A DNA stretch of 64,000 nt, from contig NZ_FOHE01000005.1 of assembly GCF_900111445.1 (NCBI RefSeq), forward strand, positions 62,001 to 126,000. The letters run 5' to 3'. The position numbers and the translations under genes were made by a program. Origin of the DNA: Oceanobacillus limi. Lineage in GTDB: Bacteria; Bacillota; Bacilli; Bacillales; Amphibacillaceae. A model generated the notes under the pieces. The model ran no database searches. It was not told the DNA's origin and was given only the letters and a program-made list of their open reading frames with translations. Position 1 is the stretch's first letter, and every line of letters begins with the position of its first letter. This document shows, one piece after another, positions 1 to 8,715 of the stretch.

Positions 1-8
1 TTGATTTT

Positions 9-65
9 TTAACCAAAAACGGAAAACGAAAGTAAGAAAGCAGAGATAAAAAGAGCTATCATCAC
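9..65 (-). CDS. possible tiny hydrophobic peptide (18 aa)
   Basis: A GTG-ATG start pair on the minus strand lies 5-6 nt after an AGGAG ribosome site (complement of 71-75) and opens an 18-residue, almost wholly hydrophobic reading frame that stops at position 9. It diverges from the kinase gene. It could be a small membrane peptide, or a decayed or attenuating leader of something beyond the window edge. Only the ribosome site and the hydrophobicity support it. Confidence 0.15.
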   Translation of the reverse strand: MMIALFISAFLLSFSVFG

Positions 66-99
66 GGTGGCTCCTTTTTTCTTAATGGGGGAATTGTTT

Positions 100-1062
100 G
101 TGTATGTAATTGGAATAGATGGTGGCGGAACGAAAACAATCGGAGTTCTTGCAGATGAAAATGGAACTGTTGTTGCCAAATCGATCGTTGGTCCAACTAA
201 TCCCAATAGTGTATCCAATTATCATCTCAAAGGGGAATTTGGAAAGCTTTTTATGGAATTTGAAAGGTATTCTGAGTTTAGTCATGTGCAACATTTATAT
301 GCAGGAATGTCAGGTGTGGACCATCCGGAAAATAATAAGCTTATCAAGGGAATAATTTCCTCCTATCTGCCAAAACAGGTTAAAGTAACGATTGATCATG
401 ATGCGATAACCGCTCTTTACTCCGGGACGCTAGGTGAGCCAGGAATTGTTCAAATTTCTGGAACTGGATCGATAACATTTGGAATGAATCAGCATGGAGA
501 GCGCCAACGAGTTGGCGGTTGGGGGTATTTATTTAGTGATTATGGAAGCGGCTATTCTATTGGTAGGGATGCATTAAGTGAAGCGTTTCTAGCCTATGAT
601 GGTTTGAAAGATTATACATATTTGATTGATTTACTGCAAAAGTACTACAACGTAGAAGCGTTACCAGAAACGATTAAAAAACTATATCAAGGTACCAATC
701 CTCGAACCGAAATTGCATCTTTAAGTAGATTGGTTATGGATGCGTATGATCATGGAGACAAAGTGGCGGAGGAAATTATTTGGAGAAACGGTGTTGAACT
801 TGGACGAGCTATTTCTGCTTTAGGAGGAAAGTTATTTCAGAATGTTTCCGTTCCGGTCGTCTTAACAGGAGGTGTTTTTAATCGGATGGAATTATTTGAA
901 AAACCAATACTCCATGTAGTGGATCGTTGTCAGCAAGAAGTACGCCTCATAAAGCCACGAATAGAGCCAATCGGAGGTGCAATAGTTGCAGCATGGAAGG
1001 AAGAAAACAGACAGATAAATGATGCTTTTATGGCTACATTCAAACAATCACTAGAGAGGTGA
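100..1062 (+). CDS. BadF/BadG/BcrA/BcrD-type kinase, likely N-acetylglucosamine/N-acetylmuramate kinase
   Basis: This is a cytoplasmic ASKHA-fold sugar kinase of about 320 residues. The N-terminus carries the phosphate-1 loop GIDGGGTKT, followed near residue 115 by a second glycine-rich segment (QISGTGSI) and near residue 275 by the adenosine motif LTGGVF. The family phosphorylates GlcNAc, glucosamine or MurNAc. The GTG at 100 is preferred because GGGGGA lies upstream at suitable spacing and the conserved loop begins four codons later. The gene after it starts 4 nt downstream, and a serine hydrolase follows that, an arrangement reminiscent of muropeptide recycling clusters; that role is inferred. 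The exact sugar cannot be read from sequence. Confidence 0.8.
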   Translation: MYVIGIDGGGTKTIGVLADENGTVVAKSIVGPTNPNSVSNYHLKGEFGKLFMEFERYSEFSHVQHLYAGMSGVDHPENNKLIKGIISSYLPKQVKVTIDHDAITALYSGTLGEPGIVQISGTGSITFGMNQHGERQRVGGWGYLFSDYGSGYSIGRDALSEAFLAYDGLKDYTYLIDLLQKYYNVEALPETIKKLYQGTNPRTEIASLSRLVMDAYDHGDKVAEEIIWRNGVELGRAISALGGKLFQNVSVPVVLTGGVFNRMELFEKPILHVVDRCQQEVRLIKPRIEPIGGAIVAAWKEENRQINDAFMATFKQSLER

Positions 1063-1066
1063 AACG

Positions 1067-2020
1067 ATGAAACTAATTCCTTGGACTAACGATAAATTGG
1101 AAGAAATTGTGGAATTGTGGAATAACGAAGTAGGAGAATCTTTCCCAATGCTTGAGGAGCTTTTTGAACAAAATAGTTTCCTAGATGAAAATATTTGTTT
1201 GGAGGGATCACGTATTGCAGTAACCAAAAATAATCAGGTTATTGGTTTTCTTGTTGCCAAACGGTGGCAAGAAGAATTACAGGTGGGTATGAAGCCTGAA
1301 TTTGGCTGGATTCAAGTCCTTATAGTGAAACAATCCTATAGGAAACAAGGGATTGGAAAGCATTTGCTAGACCATGCAGAGGAGGTTTTTCAATCAAAAG
1401 GGGTAAAAAGGATTATTTTAGGAAGAGACCCTTGGCATTATTTCCCTGGAATTCCGGAGCAATTTGAGGACGTCTGTCGATGGTTCGAACATAAAGGTTA
1501 TGAGAAGCATGGAACAGATTACGATCTCATTCGTAGCTATAATCCAATAGAAAAACATTCCATACCCAATATAAAAGATGTGGAGTTTGCTTTATTAAAA
1601 ACGAATGAAAAAGAACATTTATTGGATTTTCTGCATCGCTGTTTTCCGGGGAGATGGGAATATGAAGCAATCACGTACTTTGAAAGAGGTGGGACAGGCA
1701 GAGAGTTTGTCGTACTTAAGAAAAAGGATCAAATTATTGGCTTTTGCCGAATAAATGACTCAATGTCTCCATTGATTGCTCAAAATGTATATTGGGCTCC
1801 TTTATTTAAAGAAGAACTTGGAGGAATTGGTCCACTAGGTATTGATGCAAAAGAACGAAAAAATGGTTATGGTTTAGCTATTGTAGAAGCGGGAATAGCA
1901 TTTTTACGTGAACGGGGAATTAACCGCATTGTCATTGATTGGACAGGATTAGTAGATTTTTATCAAAAATTGGGGTATGGGAAGTGGAAAACCTATAAAT
2001 CATACAGAAAAGATCTTTAA
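1067..2020 (+). CDS. tandem-domain GNAT N-acetyltransferase
   Basis: The 317 residues form two GNAT modules. The first (about 1-155) has a clear acetyl-CoA loop (QSYRKQGIGKHLL) and the second (about 165-317) a weaker one (ERKNGYGLAIV). The first gene of the group ends 4 nt upstream and a serine hydrolase follows 18 nt downstream, so the three are probably one operon. Double GNATs often act on amino sugars, aminoglycosides or peptides; a cell-wall amino-sugar substrate is suggested only by the neighbouring sugar kinase. The GAGAGG ribosome site sits 5 nt before the ATG. Confidence 0.75.
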   Translation: MKLIPWTNDKLEEIVELWNNEVGESFPMLEELFEQNSFLDENICLEGSRIAVTKNNQVIGFLVAKRWQEELQVGMKPEFGWIQVLIVKQSYRKQGIGKHLLDHAEEVFQSKGVKRIILGRDPWHYFPGIPEQFEDVCRWFEHKGYEKHGTDYDLIRSYNPIEKHSIPNIKDVEFALLKTNEKEHLLDFLHRCFPGRWEYEAITYFERGGTGREFVVLKKKDQIIGFCRINDSMSPLIAQNVYWAPLFKEELGGIGPLGIDAKERKNGYGLAIVEAGIAFLRERGINRIVIDWTGLVDFYQKLGYGKWKTYKSYRKDL

Positions 2021-2038
2021 TGAAAGGAATGATAATTG

Positions 2039-3085
2039 ATGAAGGAAACAGTGCTTCGTTTTTTACAAAAAGAAATAGATGCCGAACATATTCCTGGAGC
2101 AGTGGTACATGTATCCTATAAAGGTGAGGTCGTTTTACAAGAATCAATTGGAAGCAAAGTAGTCTATCCTGAAAAGTCACCAATGAAACTGGATACCGTG
2201 TTTGATCTTGCTTCGTTAACCAAAGTAGTTGCAACCTTGCCAGCTATTTTAAAATTACTAGATGAGGGAGAAATTAGGTTAGATGATCGAGTGGCCTATT
2301 TCTTGCCAGATTTTGCGCGAAAAAATAAAGAGGCAATCACAATTAAGCAACTGCTAACCCATTCATCAGGGTTACCGGCACATAAACCCTATTTTGAAGA
2401 GGATCTGAATAGAGAAGAAGTGCTTGAGAATATTTATAATCAAGAGTTAGAATATGTAACAGACCATAAGGTGGTATACAGTGATTTAGGGTTAATTACG
2501 TTATATAAATTAGTAGAAGTTGTAACTGGACAACGGTTTGACGAATTTGTTATGGAAGAAATTCTTACGCCATTGGAAATGGTGAATAGCGGATTCAACC
2601 CAAAATTTGATAGAGACCGTTATGCTGCTACGGAATATAGTGAGAAACGGAAGGATTATAAATTTGGAATTGTTCATGACGATAATACCGAGTCCATGGG
2701 GGGAATCAGTGGTCATGCAGGGCTTTTTTCCACAATCCACGATTTACAAAACTTTGCCACAATGATCGAGAATGATGGTATTTTCAAGGGGAAGCGTATC
2801 TTATCTAGAAATGCGTTAGATATATCTAGGAAAAACTATACATCATTTGCAAGTGAATATAGAGGATTAGGATGGATATTAAAAAGTCCGAATTTATCAT
2901 CTTGCGGCGATTATTTTTCTGATTTATCTTATGGACACACTGGTTTCACAGGCACAAGTATATGGTTTGACCCATCCGTTGATTTACATGTCATCTTATT
3001 AACAAATCGAGTGCATTTTGGTAGAAAACCACCGATTATTCGGTTGCGTCCCAGGTTACATAATATTATCCGATCACATTTCTAA
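2039..3085 (+). CDS. serine hydrolase of the beta-lactamase/AmpC/EstB family
   Basis: This 348-residue penicillin-binding-like hydrolase has the nucleophile motif SLTK (in DLASLTKVV, near residue 60), a YSDLG segment at the Tyr-x-Asn position near residue 147, and an HTGFTG motif near the C-terminus that replaces KTG. No signal peptide is visible, so it may be cytoplasmic. The ATG at 2039 follows AAAGGA; a TTG one codon earlier is less likely. Together with the amino-sugar kinase and double GNAT it may act on muropeptide or acyl-amino-sugar products, as AmiE-linked hydrolases do in Bacillus. The specific substrate is unknown. Confidence 0.75.
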   Translation: MKETVLRFLQKEIDAEHIPGAVVHVSYKGEVVLQESIGSKVVYPEKSPMKLDTVFDLASLTKVVATLPAILKLLDEGEIRLDDRVAYFLPDFARKNKEAITIKQLLTHSSGLPAHKPYFEEDLNREEVLENIYNQELEYVTDHKVVYSDLGLITLYKLVEVVTGQRFDEFVMEEILTPLEMVNSGFNPKFDRDRYAATEYSEKRKDYKFGIVHDDNTESMGGISGHAGLFSTIHDLQNFATMIENDGIFKGKRILSRNALDISRKNYTSFASEYRGLGWILKSPNLSSCGDYFSDLSYGHTGFTGTSIWFDPSVDLHVILLTNRVHFGRKPPIIRLRPRLHNIIRSHF

Positions 3086-3175
3086 TGATGAAGATGGAGT
3101 GTAATCTATGGAATGCATATGAGCTCCTTCATTCAATTGTCCAAACATAAGGTGTTATAATAAATTGGAAGCAAT

Positions 3176-3210
3176 AACTGCTAGACTATTGTGTCAGCAG
3201 TTTTCTTTTT
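3176..3210 (+). terminator. intrinsic terminator after the kinase-GNAT-hydrolase group
   Basis: A 7-bp stem AACTGCT/AGCAGTT with a 13-nt loop is followed by TTTCTTTTT. It closes the first transcription unit. Confidence 0.75.
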
Positions 3211-3225
3211 GGTCAGAAAAAAAAG

Positions 3226-3250
3226 AGTGAATTGGTTCGGCCAATTCACT
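3226..3250. repeat. perfect 10-bp inverted repeat, terminator-like on the minus strand
   Basis: AGTGAATTGG and CCAATTCACT flank a TTCGG loop. The run of eight T residues needed for termination is on the minus-strand side, yet no minus-strand gene lies to the right. On the plus strand it sits in the leader of the EamA transporter gene, where it could be an mRNA hairpin. Its role is unclear. Confidence 0.5.
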
Positions 3251-3288
3251 TGAATTAAACATTGTAAGCAATAAGGTAGGTTTAACAA

Positions 3289-4197
3289 ATGAAGAAATTA
3301 TTACATAACACAAAGCTCCTCAACTGGCTCCTCATACTTATAATCACCCTCATTTGGGGGATCGCCTGGGTATACATGAAAGCTTCCTTAGCGTACATGG
3401 GGCCATTTACATTCTCTGCCTTCCGCTTTGGAACCGGAGCTATTGCATTACTCTTAATCGTAATTTTCATGAAAATGCAGCTCCCACCCAAGGAGAAATG
3501 GGGGCACATTGTTGTGGTAGGTATCTTACAAACAACAATCGTTTTTCTACTTGTAATGTATGGCTTACGCTTCGTTGATGCAGGGAAATCTTCTATTATA
3601 TTATATACGATGCCGATTTGGAGTAGTTTTCTAGCTGTTAAATTTCTAGGAGAAAAGATTACGAGGAATAAGCTGGTTGGACTTCTTGTCGGTATGCTCG
3701 GTCTCCTCTTAATTATTGGCTGGGATTTCTTTCAAGCACAAAATGTAGACATGATTATCGGCGAAGCATTCATTGTAATTGCAGCCATCTCATGGGGCGC
3801 ATCGAATGTGTATTACCGACTGAAATTAGATGGACTTCCTAAATTACAGGTGTCTGCATTTCAAATGCTATTTGGAACAATTGGCATTATTGCAGCTGCT
3901 GTTATTATGGAATGGGGGGATCCAGTTCAGCTCCAAGCCGAGAGCATCTTTTATATTTTATTTACAGGGGTATTAGCTTCTGCACTTTGTTTTACCGTAT
4001 GGTTCGTGTTACTGAGTAAAATTGATATGGTCACTGCGACACTTTCAACGTTGTTAGTACCAGTGTTTGGAATGTTTTTCAGTTGGATAATTCTAGACGA
4101 GGCAATCACGTGGAGTATTATTTATGGTTCGATTCTAATATTTATGGGGATAGCCATCACCCAAGTTTCGGGTAGAAAAAAGGAGCGGGGACAATGA
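3289..4197 (+). CDS. EamA/DMT-superfamily transporter (RhaT/YdcZ-like permease)
   Basis: The 302 residues contain about ten hydrophobic helices arranged as two EamA repeats (about residues 12-145 and 158-292), the usual size of drug/metabolite exporters. The first helix has the family-typical LIWGIAWVYMKASL signature and each repeat ends in a glycine-rich helix. It would act in the cytoplasmic membrane, probably exporting an amino acid or metabolite; the substrate cannot be deduced. The gene stands alone between a terminator and a GGGACA-type hairpin that contains its stop codon. Confidence 0.85.
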   Translation: MKKLLHNTKLLNWLLILIITLIWGIAWVYMKASLAYMGPFTFSAFRFGTGAIALLLIVIFMKMQLPPKEKWGHIVVVGILQTTIVFLLVMYGLRFVDAGKSSIILYTMPIWSSFLAVKFLGEKITRNKLVGLLVGMLGLLLIIGWDFFQAQNVDMIIGEAFIVIAAISWGASNVYYRLKLDGLPKLQVSAFQMLFGTIGIIAAAVIMEWGDPVQLQAESIFYILFTGVLASALCFTVWFVLLSKIDMVTATLSTLLVPVFGMFFSWIILDEAITWSIIYGSILIFMGIAITQVSGRKKERGQ

Positions 4198-4209
4198 ACC
4201 TGTCCCCGC
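4185..4209. repeat. GGGACA/TGTCCC dispersed hairpin repeat, copy 1
   Basis: GCGGGGACA and TGTCCCCGC form a 9-bp stem around a 7-nt loop that holds the stop codon of the EamA gene. A GTCCC tail follows. Related hairpins occur at 35125-35144 and 35685-35713, so it is a small dispersed family rather than a local terminator; no U-tract follows. Confidence 0.6.
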
Positions 4210-4275
4210 GTCCCTTCACTTTACTGGTCAGGTAACCGATATTAATAAAGATCACAAAAACTTGGAGATGATTTT

Positions 4276-5577
4276 TTGCATAGAACAGGTATTTATTTCG
4301 GTTTGTTTATACTACTATTTCTTGGTGCGTGCGATAGTTCCCCGCCATACAAAGTGGAAGAAAATGAGGATGTTTCGGAGGAAGAAAAGGCTACACCAAA
4401 GGATCCATCCCCTTTACGTGAGGAACTAGCTATAGAGGGATTGACACTTGGAAGTAGCTATGATGAAGTAGTTGAAGTACTAGGGGAGCCAAGAAGTCTG
4501 GAAACTGGTCGTGCTGAAGATTTAACGCTGATGGATTACGAAAATCATCATATCGTGTTGCGAGATGACGAAATAGTAGGGCTGAAGGATGAAAGGAAAT
4601 CGGCAAAAACTTCGTCTGGTGTTGCAACTGGAGACTCTGTTAATGATTTATTGGGAAAATACACTTATACCAAACAAACAGCTGATGAAGCATTCTACAT
4701 GTACGATGACGAGTTAATCATTGTGTTTTTAGCGGATGGAACAAATAAGATCTATAGTATGGAACTACACGAGAAGGATACTTATTTGTCATTAGTAGAG
4801 ATGACAATGGATGAGTTATTAGTAAGATCAGAAATCTTTGAAACACCGCTGACGCCTTCAACTGCGAGTGAAAACGCTGATGAAGGATTATCAGAAAATG
4901 GTTCTGAGATACAATCGGATTCTACCAATACGGAACAAGAAAGCAAAGACAGAATTAGTGAACAGGGAAACGATACGGATGCTGAGAAGGAAGTATCCAC
5001 GGATGATATAGAGGACAATGGGAACACGGATGGAATAGAAGATCCAGGAAATACAGGACAAGAAGAAAAAGTAGAAAGTTCAGATGACGATTACGATCCA
5101 TTTCAAAAACAACATGAAGTTGCAGCGTTTAGTAAGACCGTTAATATTGGTGATCGTGAGGAAGTGGTACGCGATTACATGGGGGAAGGAAATATCGATG
5201 CGCGGAACGAATCGATCACTATTTACGCTTCTCCACCAATAAAGTTTGTTGCTGAAGACGGAGTAATTAAATTTATCAGTTGGGGCAGAAGTGGATCGTT
5301 TGAAGATTGGGAAACGAAAGAAGGTATCGGAAGACGGTCAACATTGGAACAGGCTGAAAAGGCTTATGAAGGCTTCGATTATAAATTATTATATAGAGAG
5401 GGGCTTGATCTGCCATCCTTTATGCAAATTGATGATGGGGAAGACGTATTAATGTTAGAGTTTTCTAGTGGTAGGGTGAGTTATATTTTCCGCTGTATGC
5501 CAGAAATGCTAGACTCGTTATACGTTAGAAATTCAACCTTCTATAATCCGAATCAATTAAAAGAAAGCCCATTTTAA
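4276..5577 (+). CDS. putative lipoprotein with DUF4309/YjgB-like repeats
   Basis: A TTG start after GGAGATG gives a lipoprotein signal peptide with lipobox LGAC at about residue 19, so the protein should be anchored outside the membrane. A conserved segment (about residues 50-150, with LTLGSSYDEVVEVLGEP) resembles the DUF4309/YjgB domain of Bacillus. An acidic, Ser/Asn/Glu-rich linker follows (about residues 195-275), then a second globular part (about 280-433) that looks like a diverged repeat of the first. Function is unknown. The gene is monocistronic and ends at a strong bidirectional terminator. Confidence 0.65.
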   Translation: MHRTGIYFGLFILLFLGACDSSPPYKVEENEDVSEEEKATPKDPSPLREELAIEGLTLGSSYDEVVEVLGEPRSLETGRAEDLTLMDYENHHIVLRDDEIVGLKDERKSAKTSSGVATGDSVNDLLGKYTYTKQTADEAFYMYDDELIIVFLADGTNKIYSMELHEKDTYLSLVEMTMDELLVRSEIFETPLTPSTASENADEGLSENGSEIQSDSTNTEQESKDRISEQGNDTDAEKEVSTDDIEDNGNTDGIEDPGNTGQEEKVESSDDDYDPFQKQHEVAAFSKTVNIGDREEVVRDYMGEGNIDARNESITIYASPPIKFVAEDGVIKFISWGRSGSFEDWETKEGIGRRSTLEQAEKAYEGFDYKLLYREGLDLPSFMQIDDGEDVLMLEFSSGRVSYIFRCMPEMLDSLYVRNSTFYNPNQLKESPF

Positions 5578-5578
5578 T

Positions 5579-5620
5579 AGACGTTAGGTACCTAGGGGGT
5601 GCCTAACGTCTATCTTTTTA
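5579..5620. terminator. strong bidirectional terminator
   Basis: A 14-bp stem with one G-U pair (AGACGTTAGGTACC against GGTGCCTAACGTCT) and a short loop separates the convergent lipoprotein and AtoE genes, with TATCTTTTT on the plus-strand exit. Confidence 0.85.
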
Positions 5621-6955
5621 TTAAAAGAATAATAACCCAATCGATATTGGTATAAAGCTAAAGAACAACACCATTACACAGAATCCCATGATGTCTTTTA
5701 CTTTAAGCCCAGCGATAGCAAGTAATGGCAATGCCCAGAATGGCTGGATCATATTTGTCCAAGCATCTCCCCAAGCAACAGCCATTGCTGTTTTGGCAGT
5801 TGAAACATCGAGGTCGATTGCGGCTGGAATCATGATTGGACCTTGAATCGCCCATTGTCCACCACCAGATGGAACGAAGAAATTGACAATTCCTGCGCTT
5901 ATAAAGCTGAATAGTGGCAACGTGAATTCAGTTGAAATATTTACAAACCATAATGACATTTGCTCCGAAAGCCCCGAAGTGACCATCATCCCCATAATAC
6001 CTGCGTAAAATGGAAATTGAATAATAATTCCACCTGCATTTTTCACAGCATCTGTGACACTGTTTAGGAAGCGGCGCGGCGTGCGGTGGAAAATAATTCC
6101 TAAGAATAAGAAGATAAAGTTCACAATGTTAATATTCAAATCAAATCCGTTTTGTACAAAATGATAGATGATAAACACCAAACCAAGTATTCCGATGATT
6201 AACGATAGGATTTGGCTATTTTCCAAACGGTCTGCAGGCGTCATTTCTTCTTTCGGCGTTTCTACAGTCTCTTCCACTTGGTTCGCTTGTAAATTAAGTA
6301 GTTCAGGGTCAATCTTTCCAGTACCTTGAGTAGAATTCATTAATAAACGATTTAGCAATGGTAGTGTAATCAGAAGCGTACCAACGATAAACAGGTTAAA
6401 CCCACTAAAAAGTGTCTCAGTGATTGGAACAATACCAAGCATGTCTTCTAAAAAGTGCCCTTCTGTCGCAATGGTCAGTGGAACAGAACCAGAAAGTCCA
6501 CCATGCCAAAGTAAGAAAGCACTGTACGCACTAGCCATGAGCAGGCGGTAATCCACTGATGGGATACGTTTGGCAACATGGATCGCCAGCAATGCACCAA
6601 CTACCAACCCAAACCCATAATTAATTAAACAAGCAATCGCAGCAACAAAAGTTACCAGTACAATAGCCTGTCCAGGAGTTTTCGCTAGTTTACTAATTTT
6701 ACCTAATATATTTTTAACAATCGGGCTGTTGGCTAAAATATATCCTGTCACCACAATGAGTGACATCTGCATAGCAAATTCTAATAGATTCCAGAATCCG
6801 CCACCCCAATACTCAACCATCTGAACTGGAGAACTGTTTGTAAAGAATACCCCTAATAGAAAAACGATAATCGTTAAAAGAATCGCAAACAAAAATGCAT
6901 CTGGTAAATACCTTCGAACCATCCGATCGAAGAACCCAGCAATACTGCTTAACAT
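5621..6955 (-). CDS. atoE: short-chain fatty acid transporter, AtoE family
   Basis: The 444 residues fit the TIGR00366/AtoE family of membrane carriers for acetoacetate, butyrate and related acids. There are about ten to twelve hydrophobic helices, a central charged loop (about residues 215-245, EETVETPKEEMTPADR), and the family-typical segments FFVPSGGGQWAIQGP and WGDAWTNMIQPFWALP in the second half. The start follows GGAGGA closely. No CoA-transferase or thiolase neighbour is present, so whether acetoacetate is the substrate is not shown by context. Confidence 0.85.
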   Translation of the reverse strand: MLSSIAGFFDRMVRRYLPDAFLFAILLTIIVFLLGVFFTNSSPVQMVEYWGGGFWNLLEFAMQMSLIVVTGYILANSPIVKNILGKISKLAKTPGQAIVLVTFVAAIACLINYGFGLVVGALLAIHVAKRIPSVDYRLLMASAYSAFLLWHGGLSGSVPLTIATEGHFLEDMLGIVPITETLFSGFNLFIVGTLLITLPLLNRLLMNSTQGTGKIDPELLNLQANQVEETVETPKEEMTPADRLENSQILSLIIGILGLVFIIYHFVQNGFDLNINIVNFIFLFLGIIFHRTPRRFLNSVTDAVKNAGGIIIQFPFYAGIMGMMVTSGLSEQMSLWFVNISTEFTLPLFSFISAGIVNFFVPSGGGQWAIQGPIMIPAAIDLDVSTAKTAMAVAWGDAWTNMIQPFWALPLLAIAGLKVKDIMGFCVMVLFFSFIPISIGLLFF

Positions 6956-7152
6956 ATTATTCCTCCTTCATGTACTAGCTTACTTATACTTATTCTTAAT
7001 AGTCATAATTATTCGAAAATGAGGTGGGTAAATTTAAGTATGCACGAAGACTATTTTAGCTTTAATTGGAGGAATGTGCAATTTGAAAATGGATTTGGGA
7101 ATGAGAGGCGCAGGATGTGGGAGGGGCTGGGGGTATCGGAGGGGATTCCATT

Positions 7153-7353
7153 AATTTGGCATATTCCACTTATGAGCTATTTCCACCCTTTTATGAGCAA
7201 AACTCCAGATTTATGAGCGAAATCTCTTGGTTTATGAGCGAATCTAGAAATATATGAGCGTTTTTTTGAATATATGAGCTTTTACTAGAATAGTAGTACA
7301 AGAGAAAGCAAAAAAGTTCGCTACTTGGTCAAAGGGAAGGAGTATTTGCTATG
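7153..7353. repeat. TATGAGC-rich repeat, copy A: duplicated gene leader with dead start
   Basis: This roughly 200-bp unit carries six TATGAGC motifs, a conserved run ending in GGGAAGGAGTATTTGCT, then ATG immediately followed by TAG. It is nearly identical to copy B (7392-7590), whose ATG starts a real gene, so copy A is a duplicated leader whose start codon leads nowhere. Short readable frames here are artefacts of the repeats. The rest of 6956-7587 shows no gene. Confidence 0.8.
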
Positions 7354-7391
7354 TAGGAAGTGGGCACGCTGGGGTTTTAAAAATAGACAAA

Positions 7392-7590
7392 AATTTGACG
7401 TATCCCACTTATGAGCTATTTCCACCCTTTTATGAGCGAAACTCCGGATTTATGAGCAAAACTCCAGATTTATGAGCGAATCTAGAAATATATGAGCGCA
7501 TTTTCGAATATATGAGCTTTCACTAGAATAGTAGTACAAGAGGAAGCAAAAAAGTTCGCTGTTTGGTCAAGGGAAGGAGTATTTGCCATG
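7392..7590 (+). repeat. TATGAGC-rich repeat, copy B: active leader of the serine hydrolase
   Basis: This is the second copy of the leader, again with six TATGAGC motifs, ending in AAGGGAAGGAG and the ATG of the gene at 7588. Differences from copy A are mostly point changes, suggesting a recent duplication or gene conversion. Similar TATGAGC arrays are, as far as I recall, scattered through related Bacillaceae genomes. Confidence 0.8.
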
Positions 7591-8664
7591 GTAAATGAGA
7601 AATTCCAGTTGCTGGAGAGCCAATTTCGGAAGATGGTTCAAAACGACAAAAATATTCGTAATGCATATTTGTTGGTACACTCGGAAAATCAAGGGCTCCA
7701 TGTCAATCTGGCAGAAGGTAATACAGGCGAGATGAAGGCTACATCAAACCAAGCCTTTTTCGGAGCGAGTATTGGGAAGATGTTTACCGCTGTTATTGTT
7801 GCGATGCTGGTGGAAAAAGGAAAGATTTCTTATGAGGATAATATTACCCAATACTTGGATGGGGAGATAGTAAAAGATTTACACGTTTACAATGGAACCG
7901 ATTATACGGGTGAAATACAAGTGAAACATTTGCTGAACCATACGTCCGGGATCCATGACTATTTTGAAGACAAGCCAAAGCAAGGAAAGCCGATGTTAGA
8001 CCATTTACTCGAGGAACCAAGTCATTTTTGGACACCAAAAGAAACCATCCAATGGTCCAAGGAAAATTTAGAATCCCATTTTGCACCCGGAGATGGTTTT
8101 CATTATTCGGATACCGGTTATCATTTATTAGGATTAATCATTGAGCGAGTGACATCAATGGCATTCCATCGTGCCTTGATAGAATATATTTTCGAACCAC
8201 TGAACATGCAGCATTCCTATTTACTTCATTATTCAGATCCGGTGATAAAAAATGAATTCCCTCCTGCAGACGTCTATATAAAGGATACGAATGTCATCAG
8301 CTATCCCAGCTTAGGAATTGATTATGCCGGTGGAGGAATTGTTGCACCAGCAAAGGACTTATTGAAGTTCATGAAGGCAGTAAAAAATCATGAGCTTATC
8401 TCTAAGGAATCATTTGAGGCGATGCACGATTGGGCGAAGTTTGCCCCCGGTATCGATTATGGGTATGGGATTATGAAATTTACACCCACCCCAGTTGTGT
8501 TACCGAAGAAATATGCCATGTGGGGAAATGCAGGTATCACGGGGAGTTTTATGTTTTACCATCCAGAACTGGAAACGTACATTATTGGAAGTCTGAACAA
8601 CTTTCTTTATCACAGGAAGGGCGTTAAGTTGGTGTTTAAGGTGATTGATGGGTTGATGAAATAA
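7588..8664 (+). CDS. serine hydrolase, beta-lactamase/D-aminopeptidase family
   Basis: The 358-residue protein has a SIGK nucleophile motif near residue 61 (GASIGKMFTAV), YSDTGYHLLG near residue 172 as the second motif, and WGNAGITGSF near residue 312 in place of KTG. No signal peptide is seen. It is a different branch from the hydrolase at 2039-3085. Such proteins hydrolyse peptides, esters or amides; the substrate is unknown. The ribosome site AAGGAG lies inside the duplicated leader, so its expression history is tied to that repeat. Confidence 0.75.
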   Translation: MVNEKFQLLESQFRKMVQNDKNIRNAYLLVHSENQGLHVNLAEGNTGEMKATSNQAFFGASIGKMFTAVIVAMLVEKGKISYEDNITQYLDGEIVKDLHVYNGTDYTGEIQVKHLLNHTSGIHDYFEDKPKQGKPMLDHLLEEPSHFWTPKETIQWSKENLESHFAPGDGFHYSDTGYHLLGLIIERVTSMAFHRALIEYIFEPLNMQHSYLLHYSDPVIKNEFPPADVYIKDTNVISYPSLGIDYAGGGIVAPAKDLLKFMKAVKNHELISKESFEAMHDWAKFAPGIDYGYGIMKFTPTPVVLPKKYAMWGNAGITGSFMFYHPELETYIIGSLNNFLYHRKGVKLVFKVIDGLMK

Positions 8665-8715
8665 TAGGAAATGGACCTAGTGTGATAAAATATATGAAAA
8701 TAAACTAGGGAGCAA

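Noticed and set aside
3226-3250. Palindrome as the operator of the EamA gene
   Set aside because: A plain hairpin with a T-run on the minus strand looks like a terminator; nothing shows regulator binding.
4215-4240. ACCGATAT near 4226 as a sigma-D promoter for the lipoprotein gene
   Set aside because: No TAAA-like -35 lies 14-16 bp upstream.
7019-7216. 65-codon plus-strand frame after the atoE promoter region
   Set aside because: It runs into the TATGAGC repeat, lacks a ribosome site and has no protein-like composition.
7153-7590. TATGAGC arrays as a CRISPR
   Set aside because: Repeat units are 7 nt, spacers vary from 10 to 20 nt and are themselves similar, and no cas gene is present.
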